A stretch of 64,000 bases of DNA from Aurelia coerulea (GCA_039566865.1 CM076961.1:14655501-14719500), one strand, 5' to 3'. Shown: positions 49,801 to 57,050, numbered from the stretch's first letter. The notes: a model not told the origin generated them from the sequence alone. Translations and numbers: made by a program.

Positions 49801-52280
49801 TGTCTCGTTTTCTTCTCTGTTTCCTCTTCAGCTGATGTGTGCAACTGAACGGTTTATTAGGCCCAAATGCCTCGTGTTATTTGAATATATCTTCCTTGTA
49901 TTCCTGTGTCTTCTTCTGTGAAGGCGCGCTAAGACACAGGAATACAAGGAAGATATATTCAAATAACACGAGGCATTTGGGTCTAATAAACCGTTCAGTT
50001 GCACACATCAGTTGAAGAGGAAACAGAGAAGAAAGCCAGGCAAATAAACAAGACAAATATCAAAACAAGGTAAATAAATACGTAATCAAAACATTCGTGT
50101 CCTAACACCCTTGTCTGTACTTCAACTTTGCTTATAGATGATTCCTATTTTAAATACATTAACCTGGTCTACAGGCAGAATTATTTGAGTGCTTCGTCAC
50201 TCTGTTTGTAGGAAAAGTATTGAATTGAGCCTCATTAGCACATCGGTTGTAGTCTGTTCTGGAAGTTGCCTATGCTCAGCTGCAAGCTACTAACCTGGTT
50301 AAAGCGAGCCTCTCTTTCATCATGCAGCGAAAACCTCAGATCATTGACGTCACTCTCTAACTGACTTGCCAGATTTTCACGCACTTTGAATTCTGCTTCT
50401 AATGTCTTGTAAGCCAGTTCCATAGTCAGGCGAGCTTCTGCCTCTCTAGGATTTCAAAAAGTAGATCGATTAAATAAAAAGATATTTTCACCCAGGGTCC
50501 TTTGCGGGCTTGCTGCAATTTCACGCTGTATAAAATCAAATTTGGCCTATACGATTCCATTGTTCATTTTTTTTTCATTTAAACCTATTTACCCTGGAAT
50601 ACAATTCAATTCAATTTTATTTGTAAAATACGAGCTAATATAAAAATAAAAACTTCTAAAATATTCGTATTCTACGCGACCCAAGAAAAGAAAAGCTTAT
50701 CTAGCTTGGGCCGCAAGTATAGTAATAAATTAAACAGCTGCTTTCCAATTGTTCCCAGCAAAAATGAATATAAGGGACAATGCAAAGTTTATTTTATAAC
50801 ATGGCCAGTGCAAAACGTAACGGGGCAACTACTATTTTTGAGCTAATACATAAAAATAAATATATAATAGACCTAGACGTTTTCAAGATATAAACCTTTT
50901 TACAACGTTCATATAAAATAACTAAGCTTGAAAAACAAAATATTCTATTTTCGATGCATATCAGCTTCCCCATGATATTCACAAAGCAAAGCTTTTAGTT
51001 TCGTTTTGAATGACTGGATCGAAGGGGCTAATTTCATTTCCGAGTCGAGTTTATTCCATGTGTCGGCTCCACGAAAAGCAAATGATTTTGGCCATAACCT
51101 GCTCTCACTTTTGGAAAGCAAGATTGCATTTGGTATTACGTAAAACCCTGGCATGAACATCAGACAACCTGTAGAAAAGATTACCTAGGTTTTCAGGTGC
51201 GAGGTCATTTAAGGATTTATAAACCATCGTACATGTTTCTCGATTAAACCGCTTATCAATTGACGGCCAGCCAAGCTGCTGCAATACACTCTTTTTTTTA
51301 TAAGAATATTGTTTATAAGAATATTCAGGCTCAGAATCATCCAAATTTTAAGAATATTATAAGAATATTGCTCAGCCTCAGCTCGTATATTTGTGTCTCA
51401 TTTTCCAGCAGTTGCCTGTTTTGCGATGCTCGTAACATTCTTATTGTTACAATTGCTTAAATTTGTCTTTCGTTCGACCATTTCTTCATAATGATATGAC
51501 ACTTCTTTGAACTATGTTCCCCTGAAACCATATCAGATTTGAAAAAATAAGAACCTTTAAGAATATGTTAAGGCTCAAAACGAAAAATTTCTTAAGAATA
51601 TTGAGGCTGGAAAAAATTTATGGTATTCTTATAAAAAAAAAGAGTGTAGAGGATCAGCTGGAGTGTTGAAAGGGCTACAAGAACGATAGATCCACAGTGC
51701 AGCTGAAGTAATTCAACTAAAGTAAAACTTTCTATCAGTTCAACTACAACAACAACAGTGTGGATCCATGGTCTCTGCTGAGGCCAAATTTGATTTTCAG
51801 ACAGTCTGAAATTTCAGCATGCCTGCAAAGGACCCTGGGTGACAATGTCTCCTTAAGTGCTTCATTTAAACGCTGAATCTACGAAAATGGTAATGCCTTT
51901 CGTTCGGTTCCTGAATCAAATAGATCAAATGTGCAACGCAGATGCTTTCTTCTTTCGATATATACTCATAACATCTCATAACAACCAACTTTCACATGTC
52001 TCAAAGCCTAATAACGCCAATATCAAAGGTTACAAATGAATCCAGCCAATATAAAGTTATTCATTTCAACGAACTAACAACATAACTTATTCCAACTTAC
52101 ACTGCCAGTTTCTCCTCTGCTCGTTTCATTTGCTCACGTAACTGCGCAACTCGCCCCTCAGCAGCAGCCTTTGCCTCCTGCTCCTGTTCTATGCGGTACT
52201 GCATGTCGCGAATCTCCATTTCCATATCGAGGCGAAGTCTTTCAACATCGGTTTGTGCTTTACTGAAGGTTTCCACGGTC
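25734..52280 (-). CDS. ANKRD26-like: Gene B: ANKRD26-like coiled-coil protein, C-terminal 600 codons (20 exons)
   Basis: Twenty minus-strand exons join in one frame and end at TGA 25734: 52101-52280, 50295-50445, 48664-48834, 47435-47500, 46504-46674, 46113-46163, 45375-45427, 45124-45193, 44513-44578, 43100-43181, 41697-41725, 40259-40309, 39762-39830, 39248-39304, 34398-34487, 31926-32009, 31072-31166, 29380-29446, 28599-28659, 25734-25870. The product is almost all heptad-type coiled coil rich in E, K, Q, L, R, with a short basic/serine tail (PSQRLNSSPRERDYTSSVRR). The order ARLEINNKLHDVNLQLEEQ, then ELYQKEIAEKHKLSNQVTKL, then SMEKSRNQQLMDL corresponds to the end of vertebrate ANKRD26 (EVNLFLQTQ; QLYLEELK..; LLVEKQQSRSLF). 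The upstream start is not secured. Either its ankyrin exons lie beyond 64 kb, or it is a coil-only paralogue like mammalian CCDC144 genes. It lies head-to-tail with gene A. Confidence 0.82.
25944..26450. mobile_element. MITE, AGGGCTCAAATCTTT family, copy 1
   Basis: Ends CATAGGGCTCAAATCTTTAA and the inverse TTAAAGATTTGAAAGATTTG; inner arms with GTGTAAAATT, CTTGGAAGGAAC and GCCGTGGAAATT also pair. The next copy lies at 43701-44237; fragments lie near 30.7, 46.1, 46.4 and 49.6 kb. Confidence 0.65.
26760..27000 (-). mobile_element. LINE 3' end fragment
   Basis: A T-run (poly-A on the minus strand) followed by short ACTAC-rich sequence and a CCATGG palindrome, resembling the 3' ends at 32.1 and 40.7 kb. 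Confidence 0.35.
27507..28450. mobile_element. Composite inverted-repeat element carrying a LINE fragment
   Basis: Outer ends GGGCGCCTACCTTGTAGGAA and the inverse GTTCCTACAATGTAGGCGCC. Inside are a second inverted pair (27561-27806, arms containing AGAGTAATTGxTGTCCTGTC) and the plus-strand LINE fragment at 27844-28317. Confidence 0.55.
27844..28317 (+). pseudogene. LINE reverse-transcriptase C-terminal fragment
   Basis: 157 open codons with SYCPLIWLFCSKTANKDINR, ALRVLYGDYDSSFDQLL and a closing FRGCLLWNTLDDELKRADTL. This is the usual C-terminal end of Jockey/CR1-like non-LTR reverse transcriptases. The catalytic core is absent (5' truncation), so it is inactive. Confidence 0.75.
28599..28659 (-). 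CDS. Gene B tail exon
   Basis: IDNATFQQAEREDYLSRTGP, phase 0 to 1. Acceptor CTTTCAG, donor GACCCG/GTAAGT. Confidence 0.8.
29380..29446 (-). CDS. Gene B coil end exon
   Basis: SMEKSRNQQLMDLTSSFRIN then PGN. Acceptor CTTTACAG, donor GGAAAT/GTAAGT. The end of the coil and start of the tail. Confidence 0.83.
29702..30299. mobile_element. TA-flanked MITE, CCGGGTGAACCAGAAAAAAG family, copy 1
   Basis: Ends CCGGGTGAACCAGAAAAAAG and the inverse of CCGGGTGAGCCAAAACAAG, with TA directly outside both. 598 bp. Copy 2 lies at 33091-33728. No transposase. Confidence 0.72.
31072..31166 (-). CDS. Gene B coil exon
   Basis: ELYQKEIAEKHKLSNQVTKL then NEQFAASNARL, ending in phase 2. Acceptor CTTTTTAG, donor TTAAG/GTGAGC. 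Strong likeness to the QLYLEELKVRKSLSSKLNK part of vertebrate ANKRD26. Confidence 0.85.
31926..32009 (-). CDS. Gene B coil exon
   Basis: 28 codons NELSSVKSALQDGIVKNSTY then ETEANRIR. Acceptor AATCATAG, donor ATTAGG/GTAAGT. Confidence 0.82.
32090..33085 (-). pseudogene. LINE 3' end split by a MITE
   Basis: 32090-32200 and 32930-33085 match the two halves of the LINE at 40703-41344 (ATCAAATCGACCAGTTTTAT; ACCATACAxTAAxxG; ACTACTCTACxxTACTA). The MITE at 32205-32856 lies between them, so it jumped into the LINE. Confidence 0.55.
32205..32856. mobile_element. TA-flanked MITE, CGGGTGAGTCAGAAA family, best copy
   Basis: Ends GCGGGTGAGTCAGAAAAAG and the inverse CTTTTTCTGACTCACCCGG with TA outside both. 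A 23-bp internal unit (CTTCCCGTAGATATGGGTGA) is doubled. 652 bp, non-coding. Confidence 0.7.
33091..33728. mobile_element. TA-flanked MITE, CCGGGTGAACCAGAAAAAAG family, copy 2
   Basis: Ends CCGGGCAAGCCGGAATAAAG and TTCTGACTCACCCGA, TA outside both. The interior follows copy 1 (CACTTTTGAAAATTCATAGC, GAGATATCGTCTGCAC). Confidence 0.68.
33960..34095 (+). pseudogene. LINE C-terminal fragment
   Basis: Frames read AFSYRGVRL and, after breaks, LAPSLRIFKEQL-stop, the usual last segment of Jockey/CR1-type open frame 2 (SYRGxxLWN ... LAPSxxxFK). Heavily mutated. Confidence 0.45.
34398..34487 (-). CDS. Gene B coil exon
   Basis: 30 codons AAAREAYDRVRNETESKSKK then ELEGTINGLK. Acceptor ATTTGAG, donor CTAAAG/GTAGGC. 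Confidence 0.82.
34510..34765 (+). pseudogene. LINE C-terminal fragment
   Basis: Reads LSYLGPKTWNSLSSEMKSTN then NINTFKHKIKENFFQNIQK, a LINE open frame 2 C-terminus. The 4.3 kb element at 34776 is inserted directly in it. Confidence 0.6.
34800..34880. repeat. GGAATGATGGAAT satellite-like array, left arm
   Basis: Six or more units of GGAATGATGGAATG with small changes. The inverse array is at 38960-39055. Confidence 0.75.
36119..36275. repeat. Hairpin inside the MULE-like element
   Basis: GAATCGTGCAAAATGTGATA and CCAGCATGAAATTTGGTGGA are mirrored at 36222-36275. About 65-bp arms. Confidence 0.65.
39248..39304 (-). CDS. Gene B coil exon with the ANKRD26-type VNL motif
   Basis: 19 codons ARLEINNKLHDVNLQLEEQ, acceptor TTCTCAG, donor GAGCAG/GTAAAG. 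The counterpart in vertebrate ANKRD26 contains EVNLFLQTQ. It lies 177 bases right of the large MULE-like element. Confidence 0.85.
39762..39830 (-). CDS. Gene B coil exon
   Basis: 23 codons DYYEKNYVAKNRLEIYKKEL-ETK, acceptor TTTTGCAG, donor ACAAAG/GTATGT. Confidence 0.82.
40259..40309 (-). CDS. Gene B coil exon
   Basis: 17 codons ALSYEKKQLIDERDKLR, acceptor ATTCGTAG, donor TTAAGG/GTATGT. Confidence 0.8.
40703..41344 (-). pseudogene. 5'-truncated LINE with poly-A and long target duplication
   Basis: A poly-T run at 40703-40718 is the 3' tail on the minus strand. The codons 41315-41037 read FHKFKHNFRDTINPMCPTND then LLYGDKELNEVNRNIL, the C-terminal knuckle region seen in many metazoan LINEs. 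The sequence CTATTCGAAGGGTGCCTTG...TTCAGAGTCTTCACCAAAGAT occurs on both sides (40647-40702 and 41345-41396), an unusually long, slightly diverged target duplication. Confidence 0.65.
41697..41725 (-). CDS. Gene B very small exon (29 bases)
   Basis: Completes a glutamate, then LAALRAQEK. Acceptor TTTCGTAG, donor GAAAAG/GTAAGG. Required by phase between its neighbours. Confidence 0.72.
43033..43076. repeat. (GATT)n microsatellite
   Basis: About ten GATT/GATC units in a gene B intron. It ends 24 bases from the donor of the exon at 43100. Confidence 0.85.
43100..43181 (-). CDS. Gene B coil exon
   Basis: VDSLNEQLRKQQESRARAEI then LSKKNDQ; acceptor TTTCGAAG, donor TCAAG/GTAGGC; ends in phase 1. 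Confidence 0.8.
43701..44237. mobile_element. MITE, AGGGCTCAAATCTTT family, copy 2
   Basis: Same ends and interior as the 25944 copy (TCTTTAAAAAGG, GTGTAAAATT, CTGCCGTGGAAAT, CAGATTTCTGCTT). Confidence 0.65.
44513..44578 (-). CDS. Gene B coil exon
   Basis: 22 codons VYSGFERERDAMQNDTSNLK-KE, donor AAAGAG/GTTAGT. The acceptor TTCCAAAG/GTT was chosen over the nearby TTCAG/GAT because only it keeps phase 0 with both neighbours. Confidence 0.72.
45000..45085 (-). mobile_element. SINE head fragment
   Basis: Reverse complement of the 1550 SINE head: GTTGTAATCCACTGACTTTG and CAGCCAGAACTGTCAGGCGG, ending in TTCGAAT of the B-box. It lies about 40 bases from the gene B exon at 45124. Confidence 0.65.
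45124..45193 (-). CDS. Gene B coil exon
   Basis: Completes a split arginine, then SLQSQKENTVLRNKLRQCQR-SIK. Acceptor CTCACAG, donor TCAAG/GTGTGT. Confidence 0.8.
45375..45427 (-). CDS. Gene B coil exon
   Basis: EKDRKLGLESQLEHYDR, acceptor TCTGTAG, donor GACG/GTATGC; ends in phase 2. Confidence 0.8.
45605..45985. mobile_element. Foldback element with about 95-bp arms
   Basis: ATTGGCC...TTTTGAGCACACAGAGGAGG and its inverse, with CATTTGAxCAAGAxGC and TTGCGTTCTATAAT in both arms. The arms differ at several bases and are about 180 bp apart. Confidence 0.65.
46113..46163 (-). CDS. Gene B coil exon
   Basis: 17 codons LVAMEEDMLRLKKELAE, acceptor TTTTAAG, donor GCCGAG/GTATGT. Confidence 0.8.
46504..46674 (-). 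CDS. Gene B coil exon
   Basis: 57 codons, phase 0; acceptor CTTCAG, donor AACCAG/GTAGCA. Encodes AREKFEKILACLKSSNARLE then AEVRSRSKLENQ. Confidence 0.85.
47435..47500 (-). CDS. Gene B coil exon
   Basis: 22 codons, acceptor ACAATAG, donor AATGAA/GTAAGT. Encodes AELRDERAKCETISNDLQRS. Confidence 0.83.
48258..48357. mobile_element. TACCCTGGGTA hairpin element, copy with 9-bp target duplication
   Basis: Ends TACCCTGGGTAACAGAGCC and its inverse (GGCTCTGGTACCCAGGGTA, 18 of 19). CTGACAATT lies directly outside both ends. 100 bp, non-coding. Confidence 0.75.
48664..48834 (-). CDS. Gene B coil exon
   Basis: 57 codons, phase 0 both ends; acceptor AATTCAG, donor ACGAAA/GTTAGT. Encodes EQMYTEQLQEHEALLEDAQK then SAVDLLKAEFAKTK. 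Confidence 0.85.
48918..49453. mobile_element. TA-flanked MITE, CCGGGTGTCCCAAAA family, best copy
   Basis: Ends CCGGGTGTCCCAAAAAAGTA and the inverse, each with TA outside; the inverted match extends about 27 bp. 536 bp, non-coding; probably moved by a Tc1/mariner-type enzyme. Confidence 0.75.
49733..50113. mobile_element. 381-bp foldback element, almost all palindrome
   Basis: CAAGGGTGTTAGGA and its inverse at the ends; arms of about 180 bp run nearly to the centre. The 7-bp TCTGTAC lies outside both ends (49726-49732, 50114-50120). Shares ends with 13697-13873. Confidence 0.75.
50295..50445 (-). CDS. Gene B coil exon
   Basis: Acceptor ATCCTAG, donor AACCAG/GTTAGT. Encodes EAEARLTMELAYKTLEAEF then LASQLESDVNDLRFSLHDE. 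Completes a split valine and ends in phase 0. Confidence 0.85.
50945..51284 (-). pseudogene. LINE C-terminal fragment
   Basis: Minus-strand codons read SVLQQLGWPSIDKRFNRETC, YKSLNDLAPENLGNLFYRLS and, after a shift, FAFRGADTWNKLDSEMKLAP. This is a typical CR1/Jockey open frame 2 C-terminus, frameshifted and truncated. Confidence 0.7.
51287..51646. mobile_element. TA-flanked MITE inside the LINE fragment
   Basis: CACTCTTTTTTTTATAAGAA and its inverse with TA outside both. The interior repeats AAGAATAT. It splits the LINE fragment from the sequence right of 51648. Confidence 0.65.
52101..52280 (-). CDS. Gene B coil exon (first firm exon)
   Basis: Acceptor CTTTTAG, donor GCAGT/GTAAGT. Encodes TVETFSKAQTDVERLRLDME and then QYRIEQEQEAKAAAEGR: dense coiled coil. 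It begins with the third base of a codon, so an upstream coding exon must exist. Confidence 0.8.
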
Positions 52281-52717
52281 CTAAAAGATTTGACGCGAAG
52301 ATAAATTTGTAAAATGGAAACATCGGCTAGAGTGCAGTTCGACATGCGGCGCTAAATTTCGTGTCCCTTCTGGAAATATTGAGCTAAATGTAGCCAGCTT
52401 GATTCTGATTCTTTTCAGAATATCTGAAAGGTCCGGCGCTCCCTGATTCCAGGCTACAGGAATCACGAGGTGTGGATACATCGAGAGGAAGGGTCCGACG
52501 TTTCTTCGACCAGATTAGCTTCTCAGCATCCTGAAACTACCTTCGGATGCTAGGTAGAAACAAAGAGAAAAAAACTCTAACCTTAAATCCTAACTTACCC
52601 TAAAAGCCCTTTTCTGAAACTAACCCTACAATATACAACAACACAATATTCGAATGCCGCCAGCCAAACTGCCCTGTAAAATAAAAACAGACTAATATTT
52701 ATAATCACAAGAATTTA

Positions 52718-53118
52718 GGCCCAATTCACACTGCTCCGTTTTTGTTAGTATCCGTTTTTGTGGCATCCAAGCAACCCGGTCACAATGTTCCGTTTTTGTA
52801 CAAAAACGGAGGGAAAAACATCCGTTTTTGTCCGTTCACATTGATCTGCCTGATAACAAATAGAGAGGAAAACCTCCGTTTTTGTGCGTTCGCATGGCTC
52901 CGTTGTTGTGAAACTCATTGTTGAATATTGGAGCGTTCACACAATGATCAAGTGCGTTTTCAAAAACCTCCGTTTTTGTGGATATCCACTTTTGATAGCA
53001 TTTTCGAAAACCTCCGTTTTTTTGTGGCGTTTTTGTGCGGATCAGTGTGAACACTTTCACAAAAACTGAGGTTTTCCTCTTCGTTTTTGTGCAAAAACGG
53101 AGCAGTGTGAATGGAGCC
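52718..53118. mobile_element. PIF/Harbinger-like MITE of CCGTTTTTGTG repeats
   Basis: GGCCCAATTCACACTGCTCC and its inverse, with TTA outside both ends (three-base target of PIF/Harbinger). The interior is built from at least ten CTCCGTTTTTGTG motifs in both orientations. Confidence 0.7.
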
Positions 53119-53121
53119 TTA

Positions 53122-54050
53122 CATGTAAGGATAAAGATCAAAATAAAGAGATGCATACTTACATTTTTGAGTTGATGCAAAATCCAAGATTATCGCATTC
53201 AAAGGAGCAGCAACGCACCAAACACCCAAAACTGGTCACTGAAGTGCAACTCAACCAACACAAAACTTTTATCAAATAATCCAAGTGACGTCTCAATCAA
53301 ATTTCATCGTCTGACGTCAGATATGAACTCGGATCCAGCTCCTTTTGTCATCAAGGCCGTAGACACAGCACTGCGACGTTTACTCGTTGGTTCCTCTGAA
53401 ACACAGGCCTAAAAGGATCAGTATTTTACAGCGCTCGTGCGGATTCGAACTGATAGAACATAATTCGAATCAAGAAATAGCAAGTCGAATATGGAGCTCG
53501 AAAGATTCTTCTTTGTTTGGATTAAACTCTGATCATTATAGCGACCAACAATAATAGTCTCTTCGACGTCACCTGTCTTTAGAAAAAAATGGCGTCAGTG
53601 AATCTCTTGCCTTTATCCATGATGATCCAACAACCAATCAAATCAATCCAAATTCTTTAAAATATAAGTTGTTTGTTTGTACTACTGATGAAGGGTTAAG
53701 CCCTTTTGTGTATTTATCAAATTCTTTAAAGATCATGGTAAAAATTCTCTGACGTCATCTTTAGCGCAATCATGCAGATAAATCCAGTAAATATTGTTTC
53801 TGATTGGCTGAGTTCGAGCACTGTCCGGTGAGTCAAAAATCCTGATTTAAGTTAGAATCTGTCCCGGAAGCTTTTTTTATAATCAATGAACTCAAGGTTC
53901 GAAGAACTCAAAAATACAACTACTGTTGTATTTTTGTTGTATGTAATCCCTAAAGCGTAATGGTTTCCGGGAATCATTCCCTTCTCCCCACCACAGAGAC
54001 CAGGGAGCGCCGAAGGCGAACAAAAGACCAACAAAAGATTCCCTTCCTCT
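53122..54050. other. Stretch without supported genes
   Basis: A possible donor (TGTAAGTATG, minus) lies at 53155-53162, but I could not find a matching coding exon. One GGTGAGTCAAAAATCC end of a MITE lies near 53826. Nothing else is callable. Confidence 0.4.
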
Positions 54051-54054
54051 CATA

Positions 54055-54313
54055 GCCACATTAACAACGACAATTATCTTTACAGGCAAATTTCTACCAA
54101 TCTTTCTTTGCATTTCTTTTACTGGGGTGTCAATTTGAGGTGAAAGATCCAAATATGAGTGTCCTTAGCAGTTTGATTGATAATTTGAGCTACTTTGTTT
54201 ATAATGCTATCATTTATCCAACGGCGCCCAACTAGGCATTTCATTTCAGGTACAAGAAGAGTTATGATACGGCAGTGATGGGTCATAGGCTTATCCGGAA
54301 AATCTGTGGACAA
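54055..54313 (-). pseudogene. Ulp1-like (C48 peptidase-like) fragment, frameshifted
   Basis: Reads CLVGRRWINDSIINKVAQII then NQTAKDTHIWIF; after a one-base shift it continues DLSPQIDTPVKEMQRKIGRN and LPVKIIVVVNVAMRG. The (R/W)W(I/L)ND..IN pattern is that of the N-terminal part of Ulp1-type peptidases. The catalytic His-Asp-Cys part is not present, so it is not an active protease. Confidence 0.35.
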
Positions 54314-54501
54314 TTTAGAGATCTATTACCTGTGCTCCAACTCCTTCACATTTTCAGAAACTTGCTGCACCCAAGTATCCTCCTCCACATCTCATTTCGA
54401 ACCTTCTTGTCATTATCAGAGTCATTAGAAAATAAACCTTGTCATTATGCAAAGATGAGCATTTTCTAAGGCCAGCATTGTCGAAATATTTGTCAACTAC
54501 T

Positions 54502-54726
54502 CTATGCTACAAGCGCACAGAGAGGGGTTCCAATATTTGTCTGCTCTGCCTCTGCCAGTTTCTGCATCAAATCAGCAACAAAATTTTCAGGAGGGATTAC
54601 AGCAAAGTCGTCCGTTATCCTCCTGACAATAACTTGTTCCATCCCTGAAATGTTCCAGATGGAAGGGTCTCCTTCTCTGAAGATTGATCTCCTACTTTTC
54701 ACCTCTATTTCTTCATTGCAGACTTC
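54502..54726 (-). CDS. Unrecognised coding exon, possibly last exon
   Basis: Acceptor TTGTTCACAG/GAA, then an open frame to a TAG at 54502: EVCNEEIEVKSRRSIFREGD, then ITDDFAVIPPENFVADLMQK. Phase 0 fits the donor of the 56331-56618 exon. Looks protein-like by composition; function unknown. Confidence 0.4.
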   Translation of the reverse strand, partial: EVCNEEIEVKSRRSIFREGDPSIWNISGMEQVIVRRITDDFAVIPPENFVADLMQKLAEAEQTNIGTPLCALVA

Positions 54727-56330
54727 CTGTGAACAAGAGAATGCAGCCCGTAATTGTCTTGCCTTATTTAGAAGCTCTCTCGGCTCGGGGATACGGGCAA
54801 TTTTCATGTTTCAAGTATCTAACTGGTAAAAGTTTTGCTTATTTTCTTTCTTATCTTTAACGTGATTCGTGTTTTTTGGAGAGAAGAATAATGATAACTT
54901 TTAAGCGCTCGATTTTATGTCGTCGTAAACCAAATTTGCCTGGATTTAATTTAATGTGCAATAATTTTGCAACATCGTCCAACGAATACTTTGATGAAAA
55001 AGATACAATACATATTTACCGGTACGTCTTCAGCTTTGCCGTCACCATAGGGTCGCTGCGAGGTCGCTACTGCTTCTGCTGAGGCTTCCTCTTCTTTTTC
55101 CTTTTCTCCTTATCATCCAACCCTGCCTTTACCGTAATTGACGTAGCTGTCTATGGTTCTCCATACCTTTCTGTACATTGTAACATGCTCCCATTTGACC
55201 AGGACAATACCGATTTTTCGGCCGAAGAGTTCCACAGGACTGTTTTTTCTTTTGGCTGCGTGTCTGAAAAATCGAATCATTCAAGTTTACCGCACCCTGA
55301 TTAATAAATAGATAAGTATATACTAAAGTCATTGGTCAATGGATAGATAAATACATCATACTAAAGTCAAACATTTTTATCAAATCAACTACTGCAGTGT
55401 GGATCCTCAAAATTTGATTTTCAGACAGTCTGAAATTGTAGCTTCGCCGCAAGGGACACTGGGTAACAATTGCTCTCTAAAGAGAAACTTTGTAAATTTT
55501 CCAAAAATAACCTATAACTGACAATCGAAAAATAATCCGTCTACCATGCAGTGAATGTCAGAAGACCATGCAGTGGCCAGCTCACTTCTTCAGTTTATCT
55601 TGCAACAAATCAAATTAAATTCATATAACGGATAACATACTGTGTAACTTAGAACAAGTTGCATGGTGATTTAGTGTGTTGGAAATTGTTTGCAAAAATG
55701 CTTTGGCGTTCTTTGCATTGGCTTGGTTTGAGAACTCCCCTCTGTTTGGGCTGCGTCATTTTACCAGCAGATTTTGAATTATGAAGATTTAGATCAATTG
55801 CAAAAATGCGGAATAAACCCTTAAAAATGTCAATCGCTGTGTATAGCGTTGCTTTCCCATCAAGTTGCAAAGTTTTCCCCCTGCAATTTTTTACACCGGA
55901 ATTAGAAGAATTAGAAGAGTGGTCCTGGAGAACATTGCGTTTTTTATATTTTTTTAGAGCTAGGGGTACTTTCAATGGGCAGACAACTGTGGTGCATTAT
56001 TTTGACTTGTGAAAACACACCCTAAAATTTATACATCTGGCCGAAAACGAAAAAGAAATACCTCAAATCTGGTATGGTTTGAATCTGCGATTCAAATTAC
56101 ATGCTCTAAAATTTTTCCAAAAACCAGAATTTTATCTAAGTATATCAAATTCAATAAAATTTGATACCCTAAAGAGTTATTTTCAAAATAGCAGTCCGAA
56201 ACTTTGCCTATTTGTGAACATACCAAAAATTAATTTTCTTCCTGAAAAAAGCACTCTAAAAATGGCACATCCCATACCAATATATATGATAGTTACCCCC
56301 CCCCCTCCAGGATTTCAAGTGATGACATAC

Positions 56331-56618
56331 CTTAGAAGTTGGAAAGTGGGATCTTGGGGAAAGCAAAAGCTCTTTAAAATCCACAGAGGCACACTTATCA
56401 GTTGAGGCTACAGGCTCCATAACCGAATGTGATGACATGTCATTTGTATCAACGAGCAGAATGATTTTGTTGGGTATGCATTCAAGTGGGCAGTCTTTCA
56501 CCTCCTGAGAAACATCCATAAACTTTCCACCTGGCGTCAAATTGACATACCAATTTCCCAGGTAATCAACCTGTCCCTCTACGAGAGGACGGAGCTGAGA
56601 ATCCGAAAAAGTGGCAAT
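56331..56618 (-). CDS. SGNH-hydrolase-like exon
   Basis: Acceptor TTTTTTTTAG/ATT, donor CTAAG/GTATGT, 96 codons, phase 0 both ends. IATFSDSQLRPLVEGQVDYL then NLTPGGKF and NKIILLVDTNDMS. The SDSQLR block and the later ILL(V/A)xTND block resemble SGNH-like domains found in multi-copy animal genes. Its phase does not fit between gene B exons, so it belongs to another transcript or is a relic. Confidence 0.4.
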
Positions 56619-56693
56619 CTAAAAAAAATTGGTCAAATTTAAAAATGTTAATTATTACTATCACAAATACGACTTTGACTCTATGACTATAGT

Positions 56694-57050
56694 TAAACCA
56701 AGGGCAATATGACGACCTTATAGTCGCCCCGTTGCAGTTAATTTCAAATTTTTAGTTTGCAAAACTTACCTATGTTCTCCTTGGTGGCTTCTTCTTTCGT
56801 AAATTTCTTGGTATTGCTTTCTAAACGACATATATTTCTCAAGTTGAAATGAACTGTTGGATCGTGGACGGCAGCCATTTGCAATAACGAGAGTGAGACT
56901 ATTCTCAGCCTCCTCTTGCTCTTGAATTATTGCCAGCGTCGGAAGGAGGAATGGGATTGTCATGCGCTGTGGTAAGTTTTGCAAACCAAAAATTAGAAAT
57001 TAACTGCAACGGAGCGACTATAAGGTCGTCATATCGCCCTTGGTTAAACC
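56694..57050. repeat. Inverted repeat around an exon
   Basis: About 76-bp arms (TTAAACCAAGGGC, GACGACCTTATAGTCG, TTGCAGTTAATTTC, GTTTGCAAAACTTACC) face each other 200 bp apart. The open exon 56770-56920 lies between them, and its donor site is the inner end of the left arm. Confidence 0.65.
56770..56920 (-). CDS. Candidate upstream exon of gene B, between inverted repeats (tentative)
   Basis: Acceptor AATTCAAG/AG after a pyrimidine tract, donor CATAG/GTAAG. Encodes EEAENSLTLVIANGC and then QLEKYMSFRKQYQEIYERRS. It ends with AG; joined to the G of the 52280 exon this gives R-TVETFSK in frame. The exon is flanked by inverted arms (56694-56770 and 56968-57050). It could instead belong to another gene. 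Confidence 0.4.

Larger units (their letters stand above)
50488..51842. mobile_element. Composite element with CACCCAGGGTCCTTTGC ends
   Basis: TCACCCAGGGTCCTTTGC at left and its inverse at right, with further paired bases (CTG.AATTTCA, AAATCAAATTTGG). It contains a minus-strand LINE fragment and a TA-flanked MITE. A single related end lies at 55405-55470. Confidence 0.55.

Noticed and set aside
53892..54050. C-terminal continuation of the Ulp1-like fragment
   Set aside because: After NVAMRGRE the reading gives low-complexity, unrelated residues and lacks the catalytic His, Asp and Cys, so I did not extend the call.
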